Part shown: one piece after another, positions 17,212 to 26,007 of the stretch | How the letters are laid out: each line of letters opens with the position of its first letter | Position numbering within the stretch: the stretch's first letter is position 1 | Source of the DNA: Saprospiraceae bacterium | GTDB taxonomy: Bacteria; Bacteroidota; Bacteroidia; Chitinophagales; Saprospiraceae | Direction of reading: 5' to 3' | Length of the DNA stretch: 64,000 nucleotides | NCBI GenBank assembly: GCA_016714985.1 | Contig: JADKBS010000032.1 | Location: 1 to 64,000, forward strand | Notes under the pieces: model-generated | Told to the model about the DNA's origin: nothing | Database searches by the model: none | Seen by the model: only the letters and a program-made list of their open reading frames with translations | Position numbers and translations under genes: made by a program

Positions 17212-18252
17212 ATGCAACTCACCACCGACCGCATGTACCAGGCCATTCTGGACAAAGACCCCAGCTTCGAAGGCGTTTTTTTCACTTGCGTAAAAACGAC
17301 GGGCATCTTCTGCCGCCCGGTCTGCACGGCCCGCAAGCCCAAGCTGGAGAACGTTGAGTTCGTGCCTTCGGCAAAGGTGGCAATGGGCAAGGGCTACCGG
17401 CCCTGCAAGATTTGCGAACCGCTGCGCCTGCCCGACGAGACGCCCGATTTCATTCAAAACCTATTGGCGGAAATCAGGGAAAACCCTTCTGCGAAAATAG
17501 GCGACTGGGACCTGCGGCAGCGGCACCTCGAGCCGCACACCATCCGGCGTTGGTTCCTCAAAAACCACGGCATGACCTTCCACGCCTACCAGCGCATGTT
17601 CCGGTTGAATACGGCCTTCAAGAAGCTGCAACAGGGCGACTCGGTGACGGACGTCGCCTTTGGCACGGGCTACGAGAGCCTCAGCGGCTTCGGCGACCAG
17701 TTCAAGGCGGTGTTTGGCGTGTCGCCCAAGCAGGGCAGGGCACAGGGAGTAATTGACCTCACCCGCTTGGAGACGCCAATCGGCACTATGTTCGCCGCCG
17801 CCGTGCCGGAGGGCATCTGCCTACTGGAGTTCACCGACCGCAAGGCGCTTCCAACGGAGCTGAAGACCCTTGCAAAGCACTACAATGCAACGATATTGCA
17901 GGGCGACAACCCACATTTTGCGAAGCTGAAAGCGCAGTTGGCCGAGTATTTTGGCGGCAGCCGCCGGGAGTTTGATTTGCCTTTGGCCATGCCCGGCACG
18001 GCCTTCCAACAGTCGGTCTGGCAGGAACTGTTGACCATTCCATACGGTAGCACCCGCAGCTATGCCGGGCAGGCCGAGCGCCTTGGCAAGCCAAATGCCG
18101 TGCGGGCTGTGGCCAATGCCAACGGCATGAACCGCATGAGCATCATTGTGCCCTGCCACCGGGTCATCGGCTCCGACGGCCACCTGACGGGCTACGGCGG
18201 AGGGCTTTGGCGGAAGCAGTGGTTGCTGGAATTGGAGCGGGGGAAAGTGTAA
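17212..18252 (+). CDS. ada: Ada: methylphosphotriester sensor, AraC-type activator and O6-alkylguanine-DNA alkyltransferase
   Basis: A 346-residue protein with all three Ada modules. Residues 1-75 are the zinc domain with C34, C38, C65 and C68 (FCRPVC, CKIC); C34 corresponds to the methyl-accepting C38 of E. coli Ada. Residues about 80-175 are the AraC-type DNA-binding region (HTIRRWFLKNHGMTFHAYQRM, VTDVAFGTGYESLSGFGDQF). Residues about 180-346 are the alkyltransferase with active cysteine C315 in IVPCHRVIG. It repairs methylphosphotriesters and O6-methylguanine and activates its own regulon once methylated. It is monocistronic here. Confidence 0.95.
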   Translation: MQLTTDRMYQAILDKDPSFEGVFFTCVKTTGIFCRPVCTARKPKLENVEFVPSAKVAMGKGYRPCKICEPLRLPDETPDFIQNLLAEIRENPSAKIGDWDLRQRHLEPHTIRRWFLKNHGMTFHAYQRMFRLNTAFKKLQQGDSVTDVAFGTGYESLSGFGDQFKAVFGVSPKQGRAQGVIDLTRLETPIGTMFAAAVPEGICLLEFTDRKALPTELKTLAKHYNATILQGDNPHFAKLKAQLAEYFGGSRREFDLPLAMPGTAFQQSVWQELLTIPYGSTRSYAGQAERLGKPNAVRAVANANGMNRMSIIVPCHRVIGSDGHLTGYGGGLWRKQWLLELERGKV

Positions 18253-18296
18253 TTAATTGCTGTTTATCCTATCTTTCTCCCAAAATCTAAATTGAC

Positions 18297-19109
18297 ATGA
18301 TGCCAACACATTTTCCCTCGTTTGTTCTCCCATTTTTCTGTGCATTGCTTGCGCTATCCTCCTGCCGCAATGAGCCGCAGGAAGAATTGAAAGGGATTTC
18401 CGTTGACCAATTGTCCGATACCGAAGGAGTGGCGGATTCGGTGGGAGAGGGCGTTCCTGCAAAGGTCGTCACCCGGCCCAGTGACGTCCTGCTGACCGCT
18501 CATGCCGACCACCGCTTGGTGACTGTTAACCGCTTGATGCAGCACTCGTCGTATAGAGGCGGCAAAACTTACCTTGGCTCCAATTATTATTACAGTTCCT
18601 CTGATTACGAGGAGGAGGAAGGGTATCCAAGGCTAAACGCTTGGCACGGCCATTATATGCCTGGCATCGAAGCGGTTCGTGGGGTCAACCTGCTCAATAT
18701 CAGCCATTACAACATGAACACGAAGACCAAGCACGACCTGTTCGAGCTTCCGGTTTGGGTGAATACCTTGTATTATCCAGCTTTTGAAACAGATACCTTG
18801 AACGGGAAGCCGGTCATGCGGGACTACTACATGGTCTCGGCCTATGACGAGGACACCAACAAGGACAGCATCTTGAATTACCACGACCTGCGCAGGTTTT
18901 ACCTGTTCGACTTGGAAGGGAAGCGGCTGGCGCAATTGGTGCCACCCAATTATTCCGTCGTTAGTTCGGAATACGACCCGGCGAATGATGCCATGTTCGT
19001 CTATGCCAGCCTAGACGAAAATGCGAACGGGAAAAGGGATGTTGTAGAGCCGGTTCACGTATTTTGGTTTTCGCTAAAAGCACCTGCACCGGGTGAGCGG
19101 CTTTATTGA
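18297..19109 (+). CDS. Putative lipoprotein, unknown function
   Basis: A 270-residue protein that I do not recognise. The N-terminus is a lipoprotein signal (VLPFFCALLALSSCRNE) with the cysteine near residue 23. The body has two calcium-loop-like acidic stretches, DEDTNKDSILNY and DENANGKRDV, and an HDLRRFYLFDLEGKRL segment. It is expected in the periplasm or outer membrane. The distance of 44 bp from ada on the same strand allows weak read-through, but there is no functional link. Confidence 0.7.
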   Translation: MMPTHFPSFVLPFFCALLALSSCRNEPQEELKGISVDQLSDTEGVADSVGEGVPAKVVTRPSDVLLTAHADHRLVTVNRLMQHSSYRGGKTYLGSNYYYSSSDYEEEEGYPRLNAWHGHYMPGIEAVRGVNLLNISHYNMNTKTKHDLFELPVWVNTLYYPAFETDTLNGKPVMRDYYMVSAYDEDTNKDSILNYHDLRRFYLFDLEGKRLAQLVPPNYSVVSSEYDPANDAMFVYASLDENANGKRDVVEPVHVFWFSLKAPAPGERLY

Positions 19110-19189
19110 TTCGAATTGTTTTAAAATTCGCCAAGTTCTTTACCTTGCCGCATTATTCACCAATTTTTTCACCTTTCACCTTATCAACT

Positions 19190-19588
19190 ATGGCTTATTT
19201 AGAAATTCTTATTGGAGCTGTCGCAGCCTTTTTATTGGGTTTTGCATGGTACACTGTTCTGTTTGGCAAAGCATGGCAAGCTGAAACGGGCATCACCGAC
19301 GACCAAGCAAAAGCAGGTGTGGCCATGACGCACGGCCTTGCCTTCGTGATGATGGCGGTGCTGGCCTATTCCGTCAACATGATGATTGGCTACCACGACC
19401 TTGCAGAACAGACCTTCACCCACGGGGCGTTTCATGGGATGCTGATGGCACTTACCGTCGGTCTTCCCGCCGTGGCCATCAACTACCTGTACCAGAAGAA
19501 ATCGTTGAAATTGTTCTTGATTGACGGTGGTTACCTGGTGGCCTTCATGGTGCTGATGGGCGGTGTGATGGCTGCTTTGAAATTCTAA
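19190..19588 (+). CDS. DUF1761 family membrane protein
   Basis: A 132-residue inner-membrane protein with four hydrophobic segments. The opening AAFLLGFAWYTVLFGKAW and the closing LIDGGYLVAFMVLMGGVMAAL are typical of DUF1761, of unknown function. The start at 19190 (MAYLEILIGA) is chosen because it puts the first helix at the N-terminus; upstream in-frame sequence is non-coding-like. It converges on the NhaD operon. Confidence 0.82.
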   Translation: MAYLEILIGAVAAFLLGFAWYTVLFGKAWQAETGITDDQAKAGVAMTHGLAFVMMAVLAYSVNMMIGYHDLAEQTFTHGAFHGMLMALTVGLPAVAINYLYQKKSLKLFLIDGGYLVAFMVLMGGVMAALKF

Positions 19589-19590
19589 AC

Positions 19591-19623
19591 AGTATCGGCG
19601 TGGCTCAAACCCACGCCGATACT
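19591..19623. terminator. Strong bidirectional hairpin terminator
   Basis: A perfect 13-bp stem AGTATCGGCGTGG / CCACGCCGATACT with a 7-nt loop begins 2 bp after the DUF1761 stop. It lies between convergent genes. The T-tract is short, so efficiency is inferred. Confidence 0.8.
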
Positions 19624-19632
19624 TTCAACTTA

Positions 19633-19773
19633 TCAGGCTTGTTCGTCATTTTCGGAATACGAGTCTGGTTCCGATTTTTTCTTCGCTGTCAGTACCCGGT
19701 AAAAAAAGTACCCGCAGAAACTGCCGACGATGAGCACAGTAGAAAGCCACATCATTAAAGCGCTATTGTTCAT
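19633..19773 (-). CDS. 46-residue single-span membrane protein downstream of nhaD
   Basis: The peptide begins MNNSALMMWLSTVLIVGSF, continues through one membrane span to FFYRVLTAKKK and ends with an acidic tail (SYSENDEQA). The topology resembles the tiny MetS-like subunits that accompany some Na+ symporters. Its start codon lies 3 bp past the nhaD stop codon on the same strand, so the two are almost certainly co-transcribed. The assignment as an accessory subunit is inference from position and shape. Confidence 0.7.
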   Translation of the reverse strand: MNNSALMMWLSTVLIVGSFCGYFFYRVLTAKKKSEPDSYSENDEQA

Positions 19774-19776
19774 TTT

Positions 19777-21054
19777 TCAGAAGATTTGAAGTTGAAGGAA
19801 ATAGACCAGCACTCCTGCGAAATAACCGAGCAGTGCCAGTAGGCTGATTTTTTTGAGGTACCAGAAAAACTCAATCCTTTCCATGCCCATAGCAGCTACC
19901 CCAGCTGCCGACCCGATGATGAGGCAACTGCCGCCTGTACCTGCACAATAAGCGAGAAACACCCAGAAATTGTGGTCGGTGGGCAACTGCTCCAGCGGGT
20001 ACATCCCCATTGCGGCAGCAACCAAGGGCACATTGTCAATGACCGCCGAAAGCAGCCCGATGGAAACCACGATGGCATCTTGGTTCCCGATGTTCTCCGA
20101 AAGCCAAGCTGAAAGTTGAGTCAATATGCCCGCAGACCCAAGCGCCGATACCGCCGTCAGGATGCCCAAGAAGAACAGGACGCTCGCCGCATCTGCCTTT
20201 TGCAAGGCGTGTACCACGGACAGCCGCCCCTTTTCCTCTACATTTTTTTGATGGTGGAGGATTTCGGTCACTGCCCAGAGCACACCCAAGACCAACAGGA
20301 TGCCCATGAAAGGCGGCAGGTGCGTCAGGGTCTTGAAAACCGGAACGAACATCAGGCCGCCCACGCCCAGGCCAAATACCATATTGCGCTCCCGTTTGGT
20401 GGTGCCCTTGGGCTTTATTTCCTTGAGCGGGGGGATAACTGGAGCGTCCTTGCGCATTTTCCAATTGAGGTACAGCAGTGGTACGGCAAGGCAGGCCAGG
20501 CTCGGCAGCAACACTTTCACCAGGAGGGTCAAAGCGGTCACCTGCCCCCCAATCCACAGCATGGTGGTGGTCACATCCCCGATGGGCGACCATGCCCCGC
20601 CCGCATTGGCGGCCACCACGATGATGCCCGCAAAGAACAACCTGTCCTTTTTGTCTCGGAGGATTTTGCGGAGCAAAGAAACCATGACGATGGTGGTGGT
20701 CAGGTTGTCCAGCACCGCCGAAAGGAAGAAGGTGATGAAACCAACCATCCAGAGCAGCTTGCGGGGGCTGTCGGTCTTGATGTGTTCCGTGATGATTTCA
20801 AAGCCATCATGGGCGTCCACCAGTTCAACGATGACCATTGCGCCGAGTAGGAAGAAAATAATGCCCGCCATTTCGCCAAGGTGCTCCTGCAACTGGTGGT
20901 TCACGGCATGGGCATCGTTGCTGTAAAGCATGTAAATCGTCCAGCAGAGCACCCCTGTGATGAGCGCCGATGCGGCCTTGTTCACGTTGATAGGGTGTTC
21001 TAGCGCAATGGCGGCATAACCCAGGATAAAAACCAAGGCAAGAAGAATTTCCAT
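19777..21054 (-). CDS. nhaD: NhaD-type Na+/H+ antiporter
   Basis: A 425-residue inner-membrane protein with about 12-13 helices. LLWMVGFITFFLSAVLDNLT and the following AANAGGAWSPIGDVTTTMLW (residues about 105-170) are characteristic of the NhaD branch of the ion transporter superfamily, as are SAVIDNVPLVAAAMGMY and YCAGTGGSCLIIGSAAGVAA near the end. The paired VLDN and VIDN motifs would carry the ion-binding aspartates. By family it exchanges Na+ or Li+ for H+. Small membrane-protein genes lie just upstream and downstream on the same strand. Confidence 0.92.
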   Translation of the reverse strand: MEILLALVFILGYAAIALEHPINVNKAASALITGVLCWTIYMLYSNDAHAVNHQLQEHLGEMAGIIFFLLGAMVIVELVDAHDGFEIITEHIKTDSPRKLLWMVGFITFFLSAVLDNLTTTIVMVSLLRKILRDKKDRLFFAGIIVVAANAGGAWSPIGDVTTTMLWIGGQVTALTLLVKVLLPSLACLAVPLLYLNWKMRKDAPVIPPLKEIKPKGTTKRERNMVFGLGVGGLMFVPVFKTLTHLPPFMGILLVLGVLWAVTEILHHQKNVEEKGRLSVVHALQKADAASVLFFLGILTAVSALGSAGILTQLSAWLSENIGNQDAIVVSIGLLSAVIDNVPLVAAAMGMYPLEQLPTDHNFWVFLAYCAGTGGSCLIIGSAAGVAAMGMERIEFFWYLKKISLLALLGYFAGVLVYFLQLQIF

Positions 21055-21144
21055 AGGATGTGATTTTTGTCAAGTAAATGGCTACCGCCGTTGGCTACTC
21101 CCAGTGCTTAGGTATTGCCTACAGCAGTAGCTTTACCAGGTGTT

Positions 21145-21249
21145 TTAAAACTTCTTGTCCTTGCTGCCTTTTGAGAAAATGGCATAAATGATAAGGCCAC
21201 CAATAATGGCCAATGCAATATAAGGGAAAGTATTTTCGAAGAATTCCAT
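21145..21249 (-). CDS. 34-residue single-span membrane peptide upstream of nhaD
   Basis: A short frame encodes MEFFENTFPYIALAIIGG, then a continuing hydrophobic span and a basic tail (FSKGSKDKKF). The clean hydrophobic helix flanked by acidic and basic ends supports a real membrane peptide. It lies 90 bp upstream of nhaD in the same direction. It is too short for family assignment. The stretch 21250-21549 upstream holds the palindrome below and otherwise nothing seen. Confidence 0.45.
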   Translation of the reverse strand: MEFFENTFPYIALAIIGGLIIYAIFSKGSKDKKF

Positions 21250-21416
21250 GATATAATGGTTGTGGCCGCACGTGCCTGAACGAGCCTGGCGTGCTTGACC
21301 GATTAGGGAGAATGCCCAGCAACCATAGCTAAATGGTGGTATGCATTGGCATCCATGCAACATGGGTATCAATGCAAGCGGGTCATTGCCGAATAAATGA
21401 GTTAAGAAAAGGAGGC

Positions 21417-21537
21417 AACTACTTAGCAGGGGGGGGTTGGGTAAAATTGAAAATTTTCCCCAAAAAACACCCCAAAATGTGGGAGGAGAGAGGAAAATGA
21501 AATTTTTCTCTCTCCTCCCACACCCTCCTAAGTAGTT
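21417..21537. repeat. 121-bp nested palindromic element
   Basis: The outer arms AACTACTTAG / CTAAGTAGTT are a perfect 10-bp inverted repeat, each followed inward by a G-rich or C-rich run. Inside is a perfect 14-bp stem, GTGGGAGGAGAGAG (21479-21492) with its complement at 21508-21521. There is no coding capacity. It looks like a MITE or REP-type palindrome rather than a terminator. Confidence 0.7.
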
Positions 21538-21549
21538 ACGAAAAGGGAA

Positions 21550-21864
21550 TCAAGCGGCCTGTTTGGGCGGCGGTAGGATGATGGGAAGGAAGACTTGTTT
21601 TATCGCAAACTGCGGTTGTCCGCAATATTGCTTTGCATCGAACCCCGTTTCCATTGAAGGAATCGGATTGACAGGGGCGGCAATGTTCTTGAACCACTCT
21701 GTTTTCTCTTCCTTGCTCTCGGTGGGCAGGCTATCGTTGTGTGCATCAATGACGACCGGACACGGCCTTGCCGTTGCCTCCGGCCATACCAATGGACTTA
21801 GGTTGGCTGCGGAGACACAGGCCAGGGAAAGCAATAGAATGGTATGTCGGAAGATGCCCCTCAT
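21550..21864 (-). CDS. Small exported protein, unknown function
   Basis: A 104-residue protein that I do not recognise. The first 20 residues (FRHTILLLSLACVSAANL) look like a signal peptide. The mature part is proline-rich with two cysteines, CPVV and QYCGQP. Codon use resembles that of neighbours, but there is no family evidence and it could be a chance frame. It follows the palindromic element. Confidence 0.45.
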   Translation of the reverse strand: MRGIFRHTILLLSLACVSAANLSPLVWPEATARPCPVVIDAHNDSLPTESKEEKTEWFKNIAAPVNPIPSMETGFDAKQYCGQPQFAIKQVFLPIILPPPKQAA

Positions 21865-22003
21865 ATCGAATATGATGGGGCAAGATAGCAGTTTTGTGAA
21901 AAATGAAAAGGATATTGCTCAGAACAAAGTATTGCTCATTGGAAGCCTTGAAGCTTGGTAAACGAGTATATTGGCCTTTGAATCAATCAACAACAACAAA
22001 ATC

Positions 22004-22663
22004 ATGAAAAACAAGACCCTGTTTTTTGCAGCCCTTTTATTGGTGTTTTCAGCATGTAAACATTCCTCCCAGCCCACGACTGCCGTCGAACCTCCCTTGC
22101 TCGGATATTTCAAGACGATGCCCGCCACCGACACGCTGCACCTCGAACTGCCCACCGACGAGGAAACAGAAATACCCGGCGACACCATTCCCAATGCTGT
22201 ATTTTTCTCCAGCCTCGATACCGCTTGGCTGCACGACATTGAGCATGTGGCAACGCCCGGCGAGGCGGTCATTTATTCGCGGGGAAGGTTCCAATTGGCC
22301 AAGGGCTATGAAGGCTGCATCGTGGAGGTACACCAGCACTGGTTCAAGCATTGGTCGCTGCTCGTATATGACCAACAGCGCCATACCTTTACCGACCGCA
22401 GGACGGTGGCCGAATGGTACGGTGGCGAGGGCGGACAGATACTCACGGGCAGTTGGTTGTTCGATTATGACGGCGATGGGAAGAGGGATCTTGTCCTTCG
22501 GGAAATCGAGCATTGGACGAAGCCCAACGATGCTGGCGAACCGCTGGAAACATTTGTGGAACGGGCGGGCTTGTTGCTTTGGAAGGATGGTGGTTTTGTG
22601 CCCTCGCCCTTGGCCGATACAGTTGCATTGGTGAAGCGGTGCCCTATCAGGTCGGTGTGGTAA
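22004..22663 (+). CDS. Putative lipoprotein with a C-terminal GDGKRDL/RSVW region
   Basis: A 219-residue protein starting MKNKTLFFAALLLVFSAC, a clear lipoprotein signal with the cysteine at 18. The C-terminal part reads SWLFDYDGDGKRDLVLREIEH and ends KRCPIRSVW. The DYDGDGKRD loop resembles an FG-GAP calcium loop. A decayed copy of this C-terminal region lies 0.6 kb downstream at 23282-23494, so the gene was once duplicated. The function is unknown. Confidence 0.75.
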   Translation: MKNKTLFFAALLLVFSACKHSSQPTTAVEPPLLGYFKTMPATDTLHLELPTDEETEIPGDTIPNAVFFSSLDTAWLHDIEHVATPGEAVIYSRGRFQLAKGYEGCIVEVHQHWFKHWSLLVYDQQRHTFTDRRTVAEWYGGEGGQILTGSWLFDYDGDGKRDLVLREIEHWTKPNDAGEPLETFVERAGLLLWKDGGFVPSPLADTVALVKRCPIRSVW

Positions 22664-22694
22664 TCTGCTTTGCCGCCCCAATGCCAAAGCCATT

Positions 22695-23189
22695 TCATAA
22701 CTCGATGCTTACGTCTTCCTTCATCCGCACCATCAGATCGGTCCGGTTAACGGGCACCCGGATGGTGAACAGCACGTCATGGTTTTGGAAAAAACCGGCC
22801 TTCTGTCGGTACCAACGGCCATCGTAAAGGAAGCTTACCTCATAGTAGTCATCGCCGTTGATGATGGAGAGGATATTGGGCGGGCCGCTGGGGGCCGTCA
22901 ACGCCCGGAGCCGCTGCTCAAAGGCGAGGTGCGAGTCCTGTTTTTGCTCCGTAATGGTGGATATCACGGAGAATGTGCCTATGCTGTCGGCAGTGAAGAA
23001 CACGAGACTGTCCTCGTCCGGCGAAAAATAGGTAAAGGGGAACAGCGATGCAGGATAGTCGAGGCAATAGCCAAACCGCTCGTTGCAGTACTGCTGACTG
23101 CTGCGAATTGCAGGTGCTTTCCACCCAAACCATGCCATGCAAAGTAAGGAAGCCCCCGCAAGCAAGAAGAAGGCTGCTTTGGTAGCCAT
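22695..23189 (-). CDS. Exported protein, unknown function
   Basis: A 164-residue protein with an N-terminal hydrophobic segment (AAFFLLAGASLLCMAWFG) acting as signal or anchor. The mature domain (CNERFGYCLDYPASLFPFTY, WYRQKAGFFQNHDVLFTIRVP) resembles small periplasmic domains that bind unknown ligands; I cannot assign a family. It converges with the lipoprotein gene at 22004. Confidence 0.65.
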   Translation of the reverse strand: MATKAAFFLLAGASLLCMAWFGWKAPAIRSSQQYCNERFGYCLDYPASLFPFTYFSPDEDSLVFFTADSIGTFSVISTITEQKQDSHLAFEQRLRALTAPSGPPNILSIINGDDYYEVSFLYDGRWYRQKAGFFQNHDVLFTIRVPVNRTDLMVRMKEDVSIEL

Positions 23190-23281
23190 TAAGTGAAGGC
23201 TTGCAAAGGAAGTGCCACATGGTGTTAGTAAGGATTTGAGCTTATTAAAGGAGGGCAGTCAAAGTTTCTTTTTGGGTGATT

Positions 23282-23494
23282 GGGAGTTAGTAGTTCGACT
23301 ATGAAGGCGATGGTGGAAAAGACCTCGTGCGGCGTGAAATCGAGTATCCCATGAAGATGGATTAGCAGGGTGAACCGATTGAATCCAAAGTGGAGCGGGG
23401 GAGTTTACTGCTGCTCAAGGATGGGAGGTTCACACAGTCGTCGGCGGATTCTGCGATGCTAGTTCAACGGTATCCTATACGGTCGGTATGGTAG
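23282..23494 (+). pseudogene. Decayed C-terminal copy of the lipoprotein at 22004
   Basis: Read in one frame, the stretch gives FDYEGDGGKDLVRREIEYP, then GEPIES, VERGSLLLLKDGRF and finally YPIRSVW followed by a stop. These align in order with DYDGDGKRDLVLREIEH, GEPLET, VERAGLLLWKDGGF and CPIRSVW of the upstream protein. Three in-frame stops interrupt it, and there is no start. It is the remnant of a tandem duplication whose N-terminal part is gone. Confidence 0.85.
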
Positions 23495-23496
23495 GG

Positions 23497-23946
23497 CTAT
23501 TTGTAAAGCTGAATCGCAGCGTTGGCAAAATCGTTCGACAAGGATTTGCCGTTCAATTGCAGGGTCTCAAACTCAAGGATACCGGGGCAACACTTGTCAC
23601 CCTCAGACAGTATGGACGTGATGGTCAAGGTGTCTGGCTTAAGGGAACCAAGTTGGATGATAAAGCTGTCCACATTTGGGTGGGCTGAAACGCTGGCAAT
23701 GTACTCGTCCCCTGATGGGGCAATGGTGATACTGCTACCGGGATTTTCGTTGTTGACTAATTTTTCCGTAATGGTCAACGAAGTCAAGGGGTAGCTTCCA
23801 TTGATGATTAAGTCGGTACTGTCCGTTTGGGAGAGGAAATGGAAGAAGACACGCTCATCAATGGCACAGTCCACATTATTGCACTCACAGGAGGCAAAAG
23901 AACCGATACAAGCAATTGCGAAGCAAAGGAGAAGGGTGTTTTTCAT
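23497..23946 (-). CDS. Putative lipoprotein, unknown function
   Basis: A 149-residue protein with a signal (LLLCFAIACIGSFASC) and a lipobox cysteine near residue 20. The mature part has several cysteines (CECNNVDC, DKCCPG) that could pair. I do not recognise a family. It ends 2 bp from the stop of the pseudogene on the opposite strand. Confidence 0.65.
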   Translation of the reverse strand: MKNTLLLCFAIACIGSFASCECNNVDCAIDERVFFHFLSQTDSTDLIINGSYPLTSLTITEKLVNNENPGSSITIAPSGDEYIASVSAHPNVDSFIIQLGSLKPDTLTITSILSEGDKCCPGILEFETLQLNGKSLSNDFANAAIQLYK

Positions 23947-24130
23947 AAATTGTGGTTAATGGTAAAATTCTCTGGAATAAGGGACTACGAAAAATGACCA
24001 TTAGGACACAAAGAAAGCATAAAACAGTTGGGTTAAGCGATTTGGTTAAAAATATTACATTCGCCCCATCCAAAATCATTAAAGCCGTTAATGGCAAAAT
24101 TCAGGATAGGAAGTTCAACGCCCAACCCTG

Positions 24131-24157
24131 ATTGCCAACTGCTGACTGCCAACTGCA
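24131..24157. repeat. Short tandem array abutting the GMC oxidoreductase start
   Basis: ATTGCCAACTGC and GACTGCCAACTGC form two to three copies of a 7-8-bp degenerate unit, ending 5 bp before the start codon. It is a member of the boundary-array class. Confidence 0.5.
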
Positions 24158-24161
24158 AAAT

Positions 24162-25889
24162 ATGCCTAACATCAACGGGAAAGCACAACAAGATCGCACC
24201 TACGACGCCATCGTCGTGGGCAGCGGTATCAGCGGCGGGTGGGCCGCCAAGGAACTCACCGAAAAGGGCCTCAACGTGCTCATGCTGGAACGGGGCAGGA
24301 ACATGGAACATGTCAAGGGCTATACCGGGGCGCTCAACAACCCCTGGGACGTGAAGAACCGGGGCATGATTCCGAAGGAAATCCTCGACCAGCACCCCGT
24401 TCAGAAAGATTGCTACGCCTTCCAAATTGACAATCAGGACTTTTGGGTGAACGACATCCAGAACCCCTACCAACAGGACAAACCCTTCAATTGGTTTAGG
24501 GGCGACCACCTTGGCGGGCGCTCGCTCACTTGGGGCAAGCAAAGCTACCGCTGGAGCGAAATGGATTTTGAAAGCAATGCCCGTGACGGCCACGGCGTGG
24601 ACTGGCCCATCCGCTACAAGGACCTCGAAAAATGGTACGACTACGTGGAAACCTTTGCTGGCATCAGTGGCTCAAAGGAAGGGCTGGCCCAACTGCCCGA
24701 CAGCAAGTACCTGCCCGCCATGGAGATGAACTGCCTCGAAAGGCATACCTCCGCTACCATCAAGAAAAATTGGAACGACCGCCGAATGATCATAGGCCGG
24801 GTGGCGCACCTGACCGAGCCAAAAGAGCAGCACCTGAAACTGGGACGGGGCAAGTGCCAGCACCGCAACCGCTGCCATTGGGGCTGCCCTTATGGCGCTT
24901 ATTTCAGCAGCCTTTCGGCAACGATACCGGCTGCCATGGCCACGGGCCGCCTCACCGTCCGTACCGATGCCAACGTGAGCGAGGTCATTTACGATGAAAA
25001 AACACAACGTGCCACGGGCGTGCGCTTCATTGACCGCAACTCCAAGCAGACCGAGGAGTATTTTGCTAAAATCATCTTCCTCAATGCCAGCACCATCGGC
25101 ACCTCTTTCGTGCTGCTCAACTCCAAGAGCAGCCGCTTCCCCAACGGCCTTGGCAACGACAGCGGCGTCATCGGCCACTATCTGATGGACCACCACTTCG
25201 GCGTTGGGGCCTTCGGTGTTCACGACGACTTCGGCGACCAGTACTGGTCGGGCCGCAGGCCAAACGGCATCTACGTGCCCCGCTTCCGCAACCTGCCTGG
25301 CAAGAAGCAGGAAAATGACTACGTGCGGGGCTTCGGCTTTCAGGGCGGGGCTGACCGGGGCGGCTGGGGCCGGGTGAACGGCAAGCCGGGCTTTGGCGCA
25401 GCCATGAAAAAGGAAATGCACGATCCCGGCCAATGGAGCTTCTGGCTCGGCGGCTGGGCGGAGCACCTGCCGCATTTCGACAACAAGGTCACGCTCGACA
25501 CTAGCAAGACCGACCCTTGGGGCCTGCCGCTCCTCCATATTGATTGCGAGTTCAAAGACAACGAAAAGGCGATGCGCAAGGACATCATGAAATGCGCTGC
25601 CGAGATGCTCGAAGCCGCTGGCCACAAGAACATCTCCCAGTTCGACGACCTGGAGACGACGCCACCCGGCCACTGCATCCACGAGATGGGCACCTGTCGC
25701 ATGGGCAAAGACCCCAAAACCTCGGCGCTGAACGGCAACAACCAAATGTGGAACGTGCCAAATGTCTTCGTTACGGACGGCTCCTGCATGGCCAGCACTG
25801 CCTGCCAGAACCCGTCGCTTACGTACATGGCGCTGACGGCACGGGCGGCGGATATTGCGGTGCAGCAGTTGAAACGAGGGGAATTGTAG
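24162..25889 (+). CDS. GMC-family FAD-dependent oxidoreductase
   Basis: A 575-residue flavoenzyme. Residues about 12-45 form the FAD dinucleotide fold (YDAIVVGSGISGGWAAKEL, VLMLERGR). DHLGGRSLTWGKQSYRW near residue 115 and CHWGCPYGAYFSSL near 240 are typical of the choline/glucose-methanol-choline dehydrogenases of Bacteroidota. The C-terminal CIHEMGTCRMG and FVTDGSCMASTACQNPSLT carry the expected active-site His and Asn. No signal peptide is seen. The usual partner, a gluconate-dehydrogenase subunit-3-like gene, is absent here. It oxidises an alcohol or sugar of unknown identity. The start at 24162 is an ATG; an upstream TTG would fall in the repeat array. Confidence 0.9.
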   Translation: MPNINGKAQQDRTYDAIVVGSGISGGWAAKELTEKGLNVLMLERGRNMEHVKGYTGALNNPWDVKNRGMIPKEILDQHPVQKDCYAFQIDNQDFWVNDIQNPYQQDKPFNWFRGDHLGGRSLTWGKQSYRWSEMDFESNARDGHGVDWPIRYKDLEKWYDYVETFAGISGSKEGLAQLPDSKYLPAMEMNCLERHTSATIKKNWNDRRMIIGRVAHLTEPKEQHLKLGRGKCQHRNRCHWGCPYGAYFSSLSATIPAAMATGRLTVRTDANVSEVIYDEKTQRATGVRFIDRNSKQTEEYFAKIIFLNASTIGTSFVLLNSKSSRFPNGLGNDSGVIGHYLMDHHFGVGAFGVHDDFGDQYWSGRRPNGIYVPRFRNLPGKKQENDYVRGFGFQGGADRGGWGRVNGKPGFGAAMKKEMHDPGQWSFWLGGWAEHLPHFDNKVTLDTSKTDPWGLPLLHIDCEFKDNEKAMRKDIMKCAAEMLEAAGHKNISQFDDLETTPPGHCIHEMGTCRMGKDPKTSALNGNNQMWNVPNVFVTDGSCMASTACQNPSLTYMALTARAADIAVQQLKRGEL

Positions 25890-25942
25890 GGGCGAACCTT
25901 GCGGTCGCCCAGATGGGCCTGAAAGGTTTAAAAAGTTGATAA

Positions 25943-25985
25943 CATAAAAAAGGCCATCGGAATTAATGCCCGATGGCCTTTTATG
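25943..25985. terminator. Bidirectional intrinsic terminator
   Basis: CATAAAAAAGGCCATCGG pairs with CCGATGGCCTTTTATG around an 8-nt loop, with T-rich sequence on one strand and A-rich on the other. It lies between the convergent GMC and lipoprotein genes. Confidence 0.9.
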
Positions 25986-26007
25986 TTTCATCAAGAGTAG
26001 GAAGCAA

